This document shows positions 34,861-43,539 of a DNA stretch of 64,000 nucleotides, one piece after another. Origin of the DNA: Prevotella sp. HUN102 (lineage in GTDB: Bacteria; Bacteroidota; Bacteroidia; Bacteroidales; Bacteroidaceae); NCBI RefSeq assembly GCF_000688375.1, contig NZ_JIAF01000004.1:2108001-2172000 (forward strand), read 5' to 3'. The position numbers and the translations under genes were made by a program. Each line of letters begins with the position of its first letter. The stretch's first letter is position 1. The notes beneath the pieces were generated by a model that was given only the letters and a program-made list of their open reading frames with translations, made no database searches and was not told the origin of the DNA.

Positions 34861-35670
34861 TTAAAGATAGATAATCGGATTCGTATCAATCTTCGTGAGA
34901 TGGCAGTTCACGCCGGGACATTCGCGTTCTATTATCTCCCTGAAAACCTCATTCGTAAACTGTTCGCTCTGATAGTGCCCGATTGTGCAAATCTGTATTT
35001 CCTGATTGTGTCCGAAATAATCGTGATAGCTCATCTCTCCAGTGACGAACGCATCAGCTCCTTCTGCTATCGCACTTCCGAGCAAGAACGAACCTGCCCC
35101 GCCACAAAGTGCCACAGTCTTTATTTCTCGCCGCAGTAATTGATTTGCCTGCACGCATTCCACGTCGAACCTTTGCTTCAGAAGCAATACGAAATCGTCT
35201 GCCGCCATTGGTTCTGCAAACGTGCCGATAACGCCCTCTCCACCTGAAACTTCTCCATCGCCGACCGCCACCGACTGCTGTTTTCCGAAAAACCTTACAT
35301 TCCCCAAGCCCATCTTTTCAGCAATCTTGAAGTTCACTCCACCCATAGCAGCATCAATATTCGTATGCATTGCCACGATGGTTATGTCGTTCTTAATTGC
35401 CTTCATCACGGTGCGCTGCACATAATCTGCATCCGAAATCCGTGCAAGTTTCCTGAAGATAAGCGGATGATGGGCTACTATCAGGTTGCAGCCAAGCCCA
35501 ATCGCTTCGTCTACTATCTCTTCAGTTACGTCAAGACACAATAAAGCCCCTGATACTTCCACCTCTGTCAATCCTACTTGCAGGCCGGCATTATCGTAGC
35601 TTTCCTGTAAGGGCAGAGGCGCGAATCGTTCAAGGGCATCAATTACTTCCTTTATTTTCACGCTACGCAT
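34861..35670 (-). CDS. Nif3-like dinuclear metal-centre protein
   Basis: 269 residues from ATG 35670 (MRSVKIKEVIDALERFAP), the conserved start; ATG 35715 would add 15 unconserved residues. Metal ligands are visible as IVAHHPLIF (near residue 68), MHTNIDAAMGG (near 107) and the C-terminal GHYQSEQFTNE. An inserted middle domain is present (about 125-200). YbgI/Nif3 proteins form toroidal hexamers; the physiological substrate is not settled (GTP cyclohydrolase-like activity has been suggested). Followed by the zinc-ribbon gene. Confidence 0.9.
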   Translation of the reverse strand: MRSVKIKEVIDALERFAPLPLQESYDNAGLQVGLTEVEVSGALLCLDVTEEIVDEAIGLGCNLIVAHHPLIFRKLARISDADYVQRTVMKAIKNDITIVAMHTNIDAAMGGVNFKIAEKMGLGNVRFFGKQQSVAVGDGEVSGGEGVIGTFAEPMAADDFVLLLKQRFDVECVQANQLLRREIKTVALCGGAGSFLLGSAIAEGADAFVTGEMSYHDYFGHNQEIQICTIGHYQSEQFTNEVFREIIERECPGVNCHLTKIDTNPIIYL

Positions 35671-35901
35671 AAGTTTAGGCTGCAAAGATACAAATTTCTC
35701 GTTAATTTGCAGCATATCAACTGAAAATTATTTTCAATCAACCTACTTTCAATAACGTGCGCTATGATGATATAGGATAGCTCTCGCAAAACTATCTTAT
35801 CAAGATTATCTCAGATTTATATTATTATACAATGGTGTATTTTCGGAACGTGCCAATGTGGTTTATAGGCTATCTTTATATCTCTGCACCAAAATAGTGA
35901 T

Positions 35902-36342
35902 TTAATCTACTAAATCTAAATCCAAACTCCAGTCGATTTCGTCGGCAAACCAACCGTGTCTGCGTCCTGTTTCCACAACGGTGTTGAGCAGCAAGTCGCC
36001 ATTTAGGTCGGGATTGCGCCTGACGAATTCCTTGTTTCGCAGTCCTTTCTCCAGCCACGACAGGAACGCCTTGCCCAAATCGAACCGTTGTTCTATCTTG
36101 TACTTCGTGAGGTAGTCTTCCAGGATTACACAGAAATCTATCCCTAAATAGTTGTCAGCCTTTGTATAGCGCACGAACGACCGTCTGCCGTAGTTCTTGG
36201 GCACAGTTCTGATGATTATGCCTATGTTGGCGTCGTGCCTTTGAAACCGTTCGTTTATGCCGTCTTCCAAAATATGCCTTAATTCCGAAACCAGTTCGCC
36301 GCCCCTTGTGCCACAAGTGACTGATCCAATTTTCAAATTCAT
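35902..36342 (-). CDS. Hypothetical protein of the immunity-like island
   Basis: 146 residues, no signal peptide or membrane segment. Seen: a mixed alpha/beta chain with TVPKNYGRRSFVRYTKADNY and a charged centre, ending in DEIDWSLDLDLVD. The sequence is not recognised. Its size, acidic end and position at the end of a minus-strand run of small immunity-like genes suggest a cognate-toxin inhibitor, but this is an inference from context only. Confidence 0.6.
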   Translation of the reverse strand: MNLKIGSVTCGTRGGELVSELRHILEDGINERFQRHDANIGIIIRTVPKNYGRRSFVRYTKADNYLGIDFCVILEDYLTKYKIEQRFDLGKAFLSWLEKGLRNKEFVRRNPDLNGDLLLNTVVETGRRHGWFADEIDWSLDLDLVD

Positions 36343-36390
36343 ATCCGTTTCATCTTTATGATTCTTTTGGGTATTACAAAATCTGAAGTA

Positions 36391-36753
36391 TCACTTTTGA
36401 AATAACAGATTCAATACATACTCCAAGTTGTCAAATGGTTGGACAATGTTTATTATAAATATATTGGGTAGATTTCCCTTTGTAGGATTATTTATCTCAA
36501 TTATCAAAATAGAATTGTCTAAACTGCGTCTTATATGGTTAATATTGGAATACAAGAAATAGGCTTGGTCGTTATACTCAAAATATACCTCGTCTTCACC
36601 TCCTAATCGTGTCAATGACAGGTATTCGGACTTGTCATTCAAGAATGTCAGTTGTATGATTTCCTCCCAATACATTTGGGGATTAATGTCTATCTTCTTG
36701 TTACAATCAAAATTTAGTGTAAATGCTCCGTTGTTTTCCATAACTTCCGCCAT
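36391..36753 (-). CDS. Hypothetical small protein of the immunity-like island
   Basis: 120 residues, acidic, predicted to be mostly beta strands (FTLNFDCNKKIDINPQMYWEE, YFEYNDQAYFLYSNINHIRRSL). No known domain recognised. It starts 5 bp after the stop of the preceding 191-residue gene on the same strand, so the two are probably co-transcribed. AT-rich compared with the core genes. Confidence 0.6.
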   Translation of the reverse strand: MAEVMENNGAFTLNFDCNKKIDINPQMYWEEIIQLTFLNDKSEYLSLTRLGGEDEVYFEYNDQAYFLYSNINHIRRSLDNSILIIEINNPTKGNLPNIFIINIVQPFDNLEYVLNLLFQK

Positions 36754-36758
36754 TGAAA

Positions 36759-37334
36759 TTATCCAAAGAAAAATGAGATGAAATCTTCCGTTTGCTTAGC
36801 GTTCAAGCACTGCCCCAAAATATTCCTTGTGTCATTTATAAATTCTTCTAAAGGTTCTTCCTCGTCGCTTGTGCTAAATTTATATTTCTCTTCTTCCATT
36901 TTCATACATTCGGATAAAATAAAAAAGAAATCGGCAAGAGAAGAGCTTAAATGGAAGAAGTGTCTTTTATTGACAGATCCATACACTCCACCATCTGCCT
37001 TGTTAAAGTAAACGGCATCATCGTTTCTGTTTGCAAAGACTATCCAATCCTTATTCCATTTTATATTATCGGTTTGCCATTCTCCTTCGTTATTAAGAAT
37101 TCTATACCATCCCTCTTGAGCCTTATCTATTTTTTCTTTGGGCTGAATAATTAGAAAAAACTCTCCTCCGATAATTAAGACTTCATCAAAAACGCTAAAA
37201 AAGTAGAACTGCTCCAACTCATCGGCGCAATCAACATCCTTTGTCGTATCATCAATGATAGAGAAAGTACCGAGGTCGGTTTTGTTTCTCCCAAATATAT
37301 CATTCATTTTTCTGAGCACTTCTATTAACATCAT
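36759..37334 (-). CDS. Possible SUKH (SMI1/KNR4)-like immunity protein
   Basis: 191 residues. The middle part has features of SUKH proteins: WNKDWIVFANRNDDAVYFNKADGGVYGSV (shown here in two parts WNKDWIVFANRNDD and VYFNKADGGVYGSV) and SLADFFFILSECM, where SUKH members have W..W..IA....D.i.fD...G.V and a helix that closes the fold. The C-terminus is acidic (TSDEEEPLEEF). SUKH proteins neutralise many polymorphic toxins. The similarity is by eye and moderate. Confidence 0.5.
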   Translation of the reverse strand: MMLIEVLRKMNDIFGRNKTDLGTFSIIDDTTKDVDCADELEQFYFFSVFDEVLIIGGEFFLIIQPKEKIDKAQEGWYRILNNEGEWQTDNIKWNKDWIVFANRNDDAVYFNKADGGVYGSVNKRHFFHLSSSLADFFFILSECMKMEEEKYKFSTSDEEEPLEEFINDTRNILGQCLNAKQTEDFISFFFG

Positions 37335-37503
37335 AATACTTATACCTTTTTATTATACCATTATGTTAGATTATATCCTATGCCTCAACCATATTTTATC
37401 TTCTATTTCTTTTGCGTCCTCTCGTTTTCTCCTTGCAGAAAGTGCGTTGCCGAGCTTCACAAGGGGGTGTTTACGACCTTTTTATTTATTTCCCACCTTT
37501 ATC

Positions 37504-38304
37504 CTACCCCTCTATGTCCGCATCTTCCAATGTCCCGTCGAGATTGCCGTACACACAGATAATGTGATCGAAAAACATATCATCATCATACAGATACACT
37601 ATAAAACCCTTTTCTTCCGTCAAGTTTATGCTCGAAAGGCTGATGCGTTCGGCAAAGTCTTTTTCGGAAATGGAGGCTGTATCTTCTTCCTGCCACTCAT
37701 TTGCCAGTTTGGTAAGTTTCTGGGCAGCAAACTGTTTCAGTGTGTCAAGCCATTTTTCAAAATCCTCCGTTGCCTTTTTATATGCCGCTAAGATGTTTTT
37801 CAGCCTGTCCAGTTCTTCCGTTTCTATAAAGAATTCTATTTCTTCATCGCCGTGGAGTATTGCTCCTTCAAACCACTTGTATTCTTTATCCAGAATCAAA
37901 TGAAAGTCTCCGTCATCATAGCTTACTTCTCTATTGTATTCTGTTAGGATTTCCTCAAATCTTTTATCGGCAACATTCTCTTCCAGAACCTCCAAGAGCA
38001 TAAAGCAATGCTCGAAATTAGGCATATAATCAGGCTTTCGCGGACGCACTCTGATTCTGTATGCCGTTTGCGGATTGAAATAGTATCGCCAACCTTTTCC
38101 CTCCACCAACCATTCCAAACGAATGGAACCGGTGTGTAAAGAGTTATCCGACAAATCTACATAAGCCAACGGATCATTGGACGGTGCCCACATATCGTAA
38201 TAGGCTGCTGCTCCGTTTGTAGATGTTGCCATCAATACTAAAATTTCTTTTTCTTCCTCCAGAAAGTTGTCTTCAAACAGTTCTTGTATTTTTGCTCTTT
38301 CCAT
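37504..38304 (-). CDS. DUF2262-containing protein, immunity-like
   Basis: 266 residues. The C-terminal part (about 165-266) ends in FIVYLYDDDMFFDHIICVYG followed by NLDGTLEDADIEG, the characteristic end of DUF2262 proteins. The N-terminal half (GSIRLEWLVEGKGWRYYFNP, AYRIRVRPRKPDY) is a separate beta-rich domain found in some of them. DUF2262 genes are recurrent in polymorphic-toxin immunity arrays. It is the first gene of the minus-strand run; a 169-bp gap with no gene separates it from the SUKH-like gene. Confidence 0.7.
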   Translation of the reverse strand: MERAKIQELFEDNFLEEEKEILVLMATSTNGAAAYYDMWAPSNDPLAYVDLSDNSLHTGSIRLEWLVEGKGWRYYFNPQTAYRIRVRPRKPDYMPNFEHCFMLLEVLEENVADKRFEEILTEYNREVSYDDGDFHLILDKEYKWFEGAILHGDEEIEFFIETEELDRLKNILAAYKKATEDFEKWLDTLKQFAAQKLTKLANEWQEEDTASISEKDFAERISLSSINLTEEKGFIVYLYDDDMFFDHIICVYGNLDGTLEDADIEG

Positions 38305-38667
38305 ATTTCTTATTTTTTATGCCAATGCTCTCTTTCTTGTTGTTCCCTTGTATTTATTTGTTGCGTAGAGCGAGGATAGCAAAGCTAATCCATTAAATAG
38401 CTACATAAGGAACATTTATTTCGTCAGTATCTATTCCCTTTAATAGTAAGAAATTTGAAATAGCATATTCGCATCCACAAATGCAAATATACTGATTTCT
38501 CGGGAAATATGATTATATGTTACTCACTTAATTCGACAAGAAGCCAATATTCCAAAGGATAATCCGTAGAAATTGATTCAAAAATCTTTTGTTGTAAATC
38601 TAAGATTCATTTTCTAATCAACATTCATCTGGTATCTGTAAGCGTCTGAAAACAGACTATGTTCCAC

Positions 38668-38706
38668 GAAAAAAATCTAATCGAAACACATTGTGTTTCG
38701 ATTAGA
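38668..38706 (-). terminator. Terminator of the small peptide/RNA unit
   Basis: A perfect palindrome with 15-bp arms (TCTAATCGAAACACA at 38676-38690 and its complement at 38692-38706), followed on the minus strand by a T-run. It isolates the upstream short transcript from the immunity-like genes. Confidence 0.85.
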
Positions 38707-38788
38707 CTCACTATATAATTTTCTCAAATATGGCTTTCTCGCCTGAAGTAAGGAAGCGGATTGTGGTCCGATTTCCATTGAACGTAAA

Positions 38789-38893
38789 CTATGCCGGGCA
38801 GTTGATACGACCTTCGTTGTAATCGCGCAACTTATCAGTTACATACTGAACCAGCTTCATAGTTGATAATAGTTTCATAATCTTTTCTTTCAT
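38789..38893 (-). CDS. Candidate small peptide gene (34 residues)
   Basis: ATG at 38893 to TAG at 38789 encodes a 34-residue peptide starting MKEKIMKLLSTMKLVQYV and ending NEGRINCPA. It has a basic, amphipathic first half and a single cysteine near the end. The surrounding unit is complete: promoter at 39053-39084, about 150 nt of leader, this frame, about 80 nt of trailer and a strong terminator. No known peptide family is recognised. It could be a signalling or toxin-like peptide, or a regulatory RNA with a chance frame. Confidence 0.45.
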   Translation of the reverse strand: MKEKIMKLLSTMKLVQYVTDKLRDYNEGRINCPA

Positions 38894-39052
38894 AATAGTT
38901 TTGCTTGTTCAACAATCTTTTTAATTCTCTCTCATTCTGTCGGAAAATCAAGTTTTAAGCTCTCTTTCCGTGCCGGGAATCGTGTTTTATATTCCTTGGT
39001 TGTTATCCTTTTTCTGCGTGTCTGCTGAATTATTTCCGTCTTGTTTCTGGTG

Positions 39053-39084
39053 CAAAGTTACGGGCAATTCGGAGATTTGGCAAA
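39053..39084 (-). promoter_or_regulatory. Promoter of the small peptide/RNA unit
   Basis: Minus-strand TTTG (39084-39081), a 20-bp spacer and TAACTTTG (39060-39053), an exact match to the Bacteroidetes consensus. Expected start near 39046, giving a transcript of about 370 nt. Confidence 0.75.
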
Positions 39085-39271
39085 TTCAATGAGTGTTGAA
39101 AAACAAAAAACAAGCTATATTTTGATTCCTATCAACCCCATTGACTTGCATCAATGAATCTGCTTGACCTGCATCAATCAAAATATGTTCATTGTTCAGG
39201 AAGCAGGTATTTAAAGTTGCTACAACTCATAAAAAAGGGTTGCAGAGCAGAGAAATATTCAATCTTTTTCC

Positions 39272-39279
39272 TAACTTTG
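39272..39279 (+). promoter_or_regulatory. aguA promoter -7 box
   Basis: TAACTTTG; transcription would start near 39285. That excludes ATG 39192 as the aguA start and leaves GTG 39303, about 18 nt into the message. Confidence 0.6.
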
Positions 39280-39302
39280 CATCAAATAAAAACAATAGAT
39301 CA

Positions 39303-40391
39303 GTGAATAAGACGATAAAAAACGGATTCCGTCTCCCTGCCGAGTGGGAACCACAGAGCGGGATTATGCTGATATGGGTTCACGAAGGCACAGACTGGAA
39401 GCCCTATCTGAAGGAAATAACGGAGACTTATCTTCAACTGACGGACGCTATCACACGATATGAAAAGCTGATTATCGTGGCGCAGCATCTGGAAGAAGTA
39501 AAAGCATTGGTGGAGTCGCATATCAGTGCAAGGCAAATGGCGAGGATTAGTTTCTATCAGGCTGAAAACAATGATACTTGGGCACGCGACGTTGCTCCGA
39601 TTACTGTTGTTCCAATTACCGATTCCGCTAACTTCTCCGTGCAAAACCATTTGCTTGATTTCTGTTTCAACGGTTGGGGCGAAAAATTTGCCGCTGAAAA
39701 GGACAACTGCATCAATCGAAAACTCTACTTCGACGGCGCATTCAACGGCGTTTTGGAGAATCATAAGGACTTTGTGCTCGAAGGTGGTTCGATAGAAAGC
39801 GACGGCAAGCAAACATTGTTCACTACAACGGCTTGCCTTACAGCTACCCACCGCAACCAACCTCTCACAAAAGAGGATATAGAAAAGCGGCTGCTGCTGC
39901 TTTTTCCTCATCTGAAAAGAGTGGTTTGGATTGAACACGGAGAACTTCAGGGCGACGATACGGACGGACACATCGACACAATTCTGCGCATTGCGCCCAA
40001 TGACACCTTATTGTATATAAGCACCGACGATGAGTCTGACGAGCATTTTGAAGACCTGAAGGCATTGGACGAACAGGCACGCAGCCTCAGAACCTTGGAG
40101 GGCAACCCTTATCGCTGCCTGAAGCTCCCTATTCCGGAGGCAATCTATGACGACGGCGACCGTCTCCCTGCCACTTATGCCAACTTCCTGATTCTGAATG
40201 GGGCTGTCATTGTGCCTACATATAATCAGCCGAAATACGACAAGACGGCACTGGATACGATACAAGAGGCGTTTCCCGGCTATGATATCATCGGAATAGA
40301 TTCACAAACCATCGTCCGACAGCACGGCTCCATACATTGTCTGACGATGCAGTTTCCTGAGAACAGTCTTACTTCTACCTTACCTTTATAA
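39303..40391 (+). CDS. aguA: Agmatine deiminase
   Basis: 362 residues from GTG 39303 (protein begins MNKTIKNGFRLPAEWEPQSG, with the family's GFRLPAEWE motif). It hydrolyses agmatine to N-carbamoylputrescine and ammonia. Seen: WPHE-like region ILIW in GIMLIWVHEGTDW, NDTWARDVAPI (substrate acid), GELQGDDTDGHID, and the nucleophilic cysteine in HGSIHCLTMQ near the C-terminus. It belongs to the guanidino-group-modifying (PAD-porph) fold. The next gene encodes the following enzyme of the pathway, 72 bp downstream. Confidence 0.93.
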   Translation: MNKTIKNGFRLPAEWEPQSGIMLIWVHEGTDWKPYLKEITETYLQLTDAITRYEKLIIVAQHLEEVKALVESHISARQMARISFYQAENNDTWARDVAPITVVPITDSANFSVQNHLLDFCFNGWGEKFAAEKDNCINRKLYFDGAFNGVLENHKDFVLEGGSIESDGKQTLFTTTACLTATHRNQPLTKEDIEKRLLLLFPHLKRVVWIEHGELQGDDTDGHIDTILRIAPNDTLLYISTDDESDEHFEDLKALDEQARSLRTLEGNPYRCLKLPIPEAIYDDGDRLPATYANFLILNGAVIVPTYNQPKYDKTALDTIQEAFPGYDIIGIDSQTIVRQHGSIHCLTMQFPENSLTSTLPL

Positions 40392-40463
40392 GGAAGAGGT
40401 CGTACAAATGGTATTCATCGGTTATGCTTTTCAACACTAATCACTCCCAAAAATTCAGATAAA

Positions 40464-41348
40464 ATGAAAGAACTTAACATAGGATTTCTTCAGCTTCACA
40501 ATACGGCTGACACAAAAAGAAACATAGAGCGTCTTACAGAAGAAATAAGAGACTTGGCAAAACGAGGTGCAGAACTCATCGTGTTGCAGGAACTTCACAA
40601 CTCCCTGTACTTCTGTCAGGTGGAAGATGTCAATAACTTCGATCTCGCTGAACCGATTCCCGGTCCATCAACAGAGCTTTACGGTGCGTTGGCAAAGGAA
40701 TGTGGTGTAGTGCTTGTAACCTCTTTGTTTGAGAAACGTACTCCCGGGCTTTATCACAATACTGCCGTAGTTTTTGAAAAAGACGGTACTATTGCAGGCA
40801 AATATCGTAAAATGCACATTCCTGACGACCCAGCATACTACGAGAAGTTCTATTTCACACCCGGAGATTTAGGTTTTCATCCCATCAATACAAGTGTAGG
40901 ACGTCTCGGCGTACTGGTTTGTTGGGATCAATGGTATCCGGAAGCAGCGCGACTGATGGCTTTGCAAGGCGCAGACATACTCATCTACCCTACTGCAATC
41001 GGATATGAAAGCAGCGATACACCCGAAGAACAGGAGCGTCAGCGCGAGGCTTGGACCACAGTTATGCGCGGACACGCCGTGGCAAACGGTCTTCCGGTTA
41101 TTGCCGTTAATCGTTTCGGACACGAAGAAGACCCAAGCGGGCAAACAAACGGCATTCAGTTCTGGGGCAGCAGTTTTGTTGCAGGCCCTCAAGGCGAACT
41201 CCTTTACCGTGCTTGCAACGACGATGAAGAGAGCACTATCGTCAGCATCGACATCGACCATAGCGAGCAGGTACGCCGTTGGTGGCCATTTCTCAGAGAC
41301 CGCCGCATAGAAAACTATGGCGATATAACGAAAAGATTCATCGATTAA
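40464..41348 (+). CDS. aguB: N-carbamoylputrescine amidase
   Basis: 294 residues of the nitrilase superfamily. Catalytic triad: E in IVLQELHNSLYF (near residue 41), K in AGKYRKMHIPDD (near 119) and C in LGVLVCWDQWYPEAARLMA (near 156). GHAVANGLPVIAVNRFG and the C-terminal RRWWPFLRDRRIENY are typical of the AguB clade. It converts N-carbamoylputrescine to putrescine, CO2 and ammonia, completing the two-step route started by AguA. Confidence 0.95.
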   Translation: MKELNIGFLQLHNTADTKRNIERLTEEIRDLAKRGAELIVLQELHNSLYFCQVEDVNNFDLAEPIPGPSTELYGALAKECGVVLVTSLFEKRTPGLYHNTAVVFEKDGTIAGKYRKMHIPDDPAYYEKFYFTPGDLGFHPINTSVGRLGVLVCWDQWYPEAARLMALQGADILIYPTAIGYESSDTPEEQERQREAWTTVMRGHAVANGLPVIAVNRFGHEEDPSGQTNGIQFWGSSFVAGPQGELLYRACNDDEESTIVSIDIDHSEQVRRWWPFLRDRRIENYGDITKRFID

Positions 41349-41364
41349 CAATGAAACATCGCAC

Positions 41365-41400
41365 ATCGGCACGATAGAATACTCTCTATCGTGCCGATTT
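41365..41400 (+). terminator. aguB terminator
   Basis: ATCGGCACGATAG (41365-41377) and CTATCGTGCCGAT (41386-41398) form a 13-bp stem around ATACTCT-type loop, followed by TT; 17 bp after the stop codon. Confidence 0.75.
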
Positions 41401-41576
41401 CATATAGTGAAAAGCACTCATTCAGATTATTCCAACCATTTATCCAAATCTCAATTCCCAATCAATGCAAGGATAAGACCAATCAATAGAAAAAGAATCC
41501 CGTCAATTTGAAGAGAGAAAGCAAGTCAAATTGGAGATAAAAAAGTAGACAACCTTTGGAGTTATCTACTTTATGG

Positions 41577-41651
41577 GGTGGAAGATGGGACTCGAACCCA
41601 CGACATTCAGAACCACAATCTGACGCTCTAACCAACTGAACTACATCCACC
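41577..41651 (-). tRNA. tRNA-His (anticodon GTG)
   Basis: The cloverleaf reads on the minus strand: acceptor GTGGATG/CTTCCAC, D arm with AGTTGGTTAGAGC, anticodon stem CAGAT..GTTCTG with GTG at 41616-41614, and T arm GTGGGTTCGAGTCCCA. The extra 5' G (position -1) is encoded, as expected for tRNA-His. CCA is not encoded. Acceptor pair 6-67 is U-U rather than a Watson-Crick pair. Confidence 0.95.
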
Positions 41652-41738
41652 GTGTTAGTTGCTTTTTGAAAGCGAGTGCAAAGGTACAGTTTTTATTTGT
41701 TTCCACCAAATAAATCCTGTACTTTTTGCATAATTTCT

Positions 41739-42185
41739 TTATTGCTTAGGAGTAGCCGGAGCAGCTCCATTTTCTGCCGGAGCACTGGTCTCTGCCTGTG
41801 GATCAGCATTTGCCGGTGCGGCAGCTTCAGGCTCAGCAGCACCTTCTGCCTGCTTGGCTGCATCCTGTTTCTGCTGTGCAGCACCGAAGCTCGGAGCATT
41901 GTTAGGATTTGTATTGCTGTTGCCCGGTGCTGTTCTTTCAATTACGCTGGAGCCAGTTGTTGAACTTGGTGCAAAGTGAGCAGAGAGAACGCTCAAGCAA
42001 ATCATAAAAATGGCGCATCCCCAAGTTGCTTTTTCCACGATGTCGGTGGTTTTGCGAACACCCATAATAGCGTTTGAAGAAGAGAAGTTTGATGAAAGGC
42101 CACCACCCTTAGACTCTTGAATCAAAACTACTCCAATCATCAAAAGAGCTGCAATTACGATTAGCACTACTAATAAAGTATACAT
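41739..42185 (-). CDS. secG: Preprotein translocase subunit SecG
   Basis: 148 residues. Two membrane helices (TLLVVLIVIAALLMIGVVLI and a second near 55-70, WGCAIFMICLSVLSA) flank the conserved cytosolic loop ESKGGGLSSNF. The C-terminal 75 residues are an alanine/proline/glutamine-rich extension common in Bacteroidetes SecG. It is the last gene of the sigma-54 activator-lptE-TPR-secG run; the TPR gene ends 10 bp before its start. Confidence 0.93.
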   Translation of the reverse strand: MYTLLVVLIVIAALLMIGVVLIQESKGGGLSSNFSSSNAIMGVRKTTDIVEKATWGCAIFMICLSVLSAHFAPSSTTGSSVIERTAPGNSNTNPNNAPSFGAAQQKQDAAKQAEGAAEPEAAAPANADPQAETSAPAENGAAPATPKQ

Positions 42186-42195
42186 TTCCTTATAA

Positions 42196-42984
42196 TTATT
42201 TTTTATTGTTATTTATTATCAATTTCTCCAAAAAACGGATTTGGTCTGCAAAGTAACGATTTTTTTTCGGATAAACCAAATTTAATCGCTTAATAATTTT
42301 CAATGCCTTTGAATATCTTCCTTGTTTTATGTATATTCTTGCCAAAGTTTCCGTGAAATAGCCATTGTCTTCCACTTCAACCTCTTCTTCCTCTTCGTCA
42401 AGTTCCGGCTCGTATTCAGTTTCTTCCTGCAAGACAATACGCCCCCCTTCCTTGTTGATGAAATCATCTATCAGGCTCTGACCGCGCAATTCCGGCGTAT
42501 CCTCTTCTTTCGATTGCTCTGTTTCAAGCAGATAAGCCACGTAATCCACACTTGCATCGGCAGGGGTGGGCTTCCTTGCTTCATTTGTGCTCGATTCTTC
42601 CTCCTTTGGAATCTGTCCGAGGAAGTCATCTATAAGCGAAACTGTTCTGTCCGTCGTCTCTGTCTGTGCCGGTTCAATCTCTTTTTGCAGAACGGGAGCC
42701 GTTGTTTTCGTCGCAACTCTCGTCAGTTTTTCTTCCTTTTTCTGTGGATTCAACTGATAATGTGCAGCCTCAACCAAGTTGAACAGCACCCTACGGTCGG
42801 TAATGTAGACAGCAGCACGGCGCAGCTCTTCATCAAACGTAGGATCGTGGAGCAAGAAAAGATTTTTCAGGAGCAACACCCGCGCCGGCTGATAGTACGG
42901 ATAGAGCGCAAGAAGGCTTCGGAGATCGTAAAGCGTCTCCTTGTTGAGGTCTTCAGGATGATTGAAATAATAGGCTATATCCAT
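42196..42984 (-). CDS. Tetratricopeptide-type protein of the lptE-secG operon
   Basis: 262 residues. An N-terminal helical segment (LRSLLALYPYYQPARVLLLKN) is followed by a long acidic low-complexity middle (EEEEEVEVEDNG) containing two similar SLIDDF peptides, and a C-terminal TPR-like pair (TLARIYIKQGRYSKALKIIK, LVYPKKNRYFADQIRFLEKL). Conserved at this position in Bacteroidales; function unknown. A cytosolic scaffold is likely because there is no signal peptide. Confidence 0.75.
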   Translation of the reverse strand: MDIAYYFNHPEDLNKETLYDLRSLLALYPYYQPARVLLLKNLFLLHDPTFDEELRRAAVYITDRRVLFNLVEAAHYQLNPQKKEEKLTRVATKTTAPVLQKEIEPAQTETTDRTVSLIDDFLGQIPKEEESSTNEARKPTPADASVDYVAYLLETEQSKEEDTPELRGQSLIDDFINKEGGRIVLQEETEYEPELDEEEEEVEVEDNGYFTETLARIYIKQGRYSKALKIIKRLNLVYPKKNRYFADQIRFLEKLIINNNKK

Positions 42985-43020
42985 AGATATTAATTGTATG
43001 CGTGTGCTTTATATAAGATT

Positions 43021-43539
43021 CTACCAGTTTGCTACCGTTGCATTGAAAATCTGATCGGTAATATCCTTTACCATCTGTTCCACCAGTTTTTCCTGTACGG
43101 AGTTCAGACTTTGCTTTGTTTCGTAGGATGCAGTAGCCGTGAACTGTCGTTCAAAGTCCTCATTATGATTCGTGGTATTCACAAAACGAACGTTCACGGT
43201 CATAGAAAGTTCGGTCTGCGCAGAATAGCCTTCGCTCGAAACGCTCTTGTTGCGCTGCTGATACTGCGTGATTTCGCCTTCAATCTTCAAGTCGCCGTTG
43301 CGCTTCACCTGCTGAAGTCTGGTATGATTGGCAAACACATCCTTGAGTTCATTGTTGAACATCGGCCCCATTGGTCCCCAGACATAACTCGAACGAATGG
43401 GAAAATCGGCTATCTGAATGCTGCGCACCTTGCTGTAATCAATACTTGCACCGTTGAACTTGTAGCTCACGGAGCACGATACAAGACAGAGAAGACTCAC
43501 TATATATATAAGGTGGCTGCGCTTAATCTTATTTACCAT
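43021..43539 (-). CDS. lptE: LPS-assembly lipoprotein LptE
   Basis: 172 residues from ATG 43539 (ATG 43551 is also possible). The lipobox LLCLVSC gives a lipidated cysteine near residue 22. The mature part starts CSVSYKFNGASIDYSKVRSI and includes RLQQVKRNGDLKIEGEITQY, typical of the Bacteroidetes LptE family. LptE plugs the LptD channel in the outer membrane. The start overlaps the end of the sigma-54 activator gene by 11 bp, so translation is coupled. Confidence 0.87.
   Translation of the reverse strand: MVNKIKRSHLIYIVSLLCLVSCSVSYKFNGASIDYSKVRSIQIADFPIRSSYVWGPMGPMFNNELKDVFANHTRLQQVKRNGDLKIEGEITQYQQRNKSVSSEGYSAQTELSMTVNVRFVNTTNHNEDFERQFTATASYETKQSLNSVQEKLVEQMVKDITDQIFNATVANW

Larger units (their letters stand above)
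38305..39191. other. Region between immunity-like island and aguA
   Basis: Apart from the short unit at 38668-39084 it contains nothing recognisable. The section 38305-38667 is AT-rich and has no gene. Between 39085 and 39191 two near-repeats of CTTGCATCAATGAATC / CCTGCATCAATCAAA occur just upstream of the aguA frame. Confidence 0.45.
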
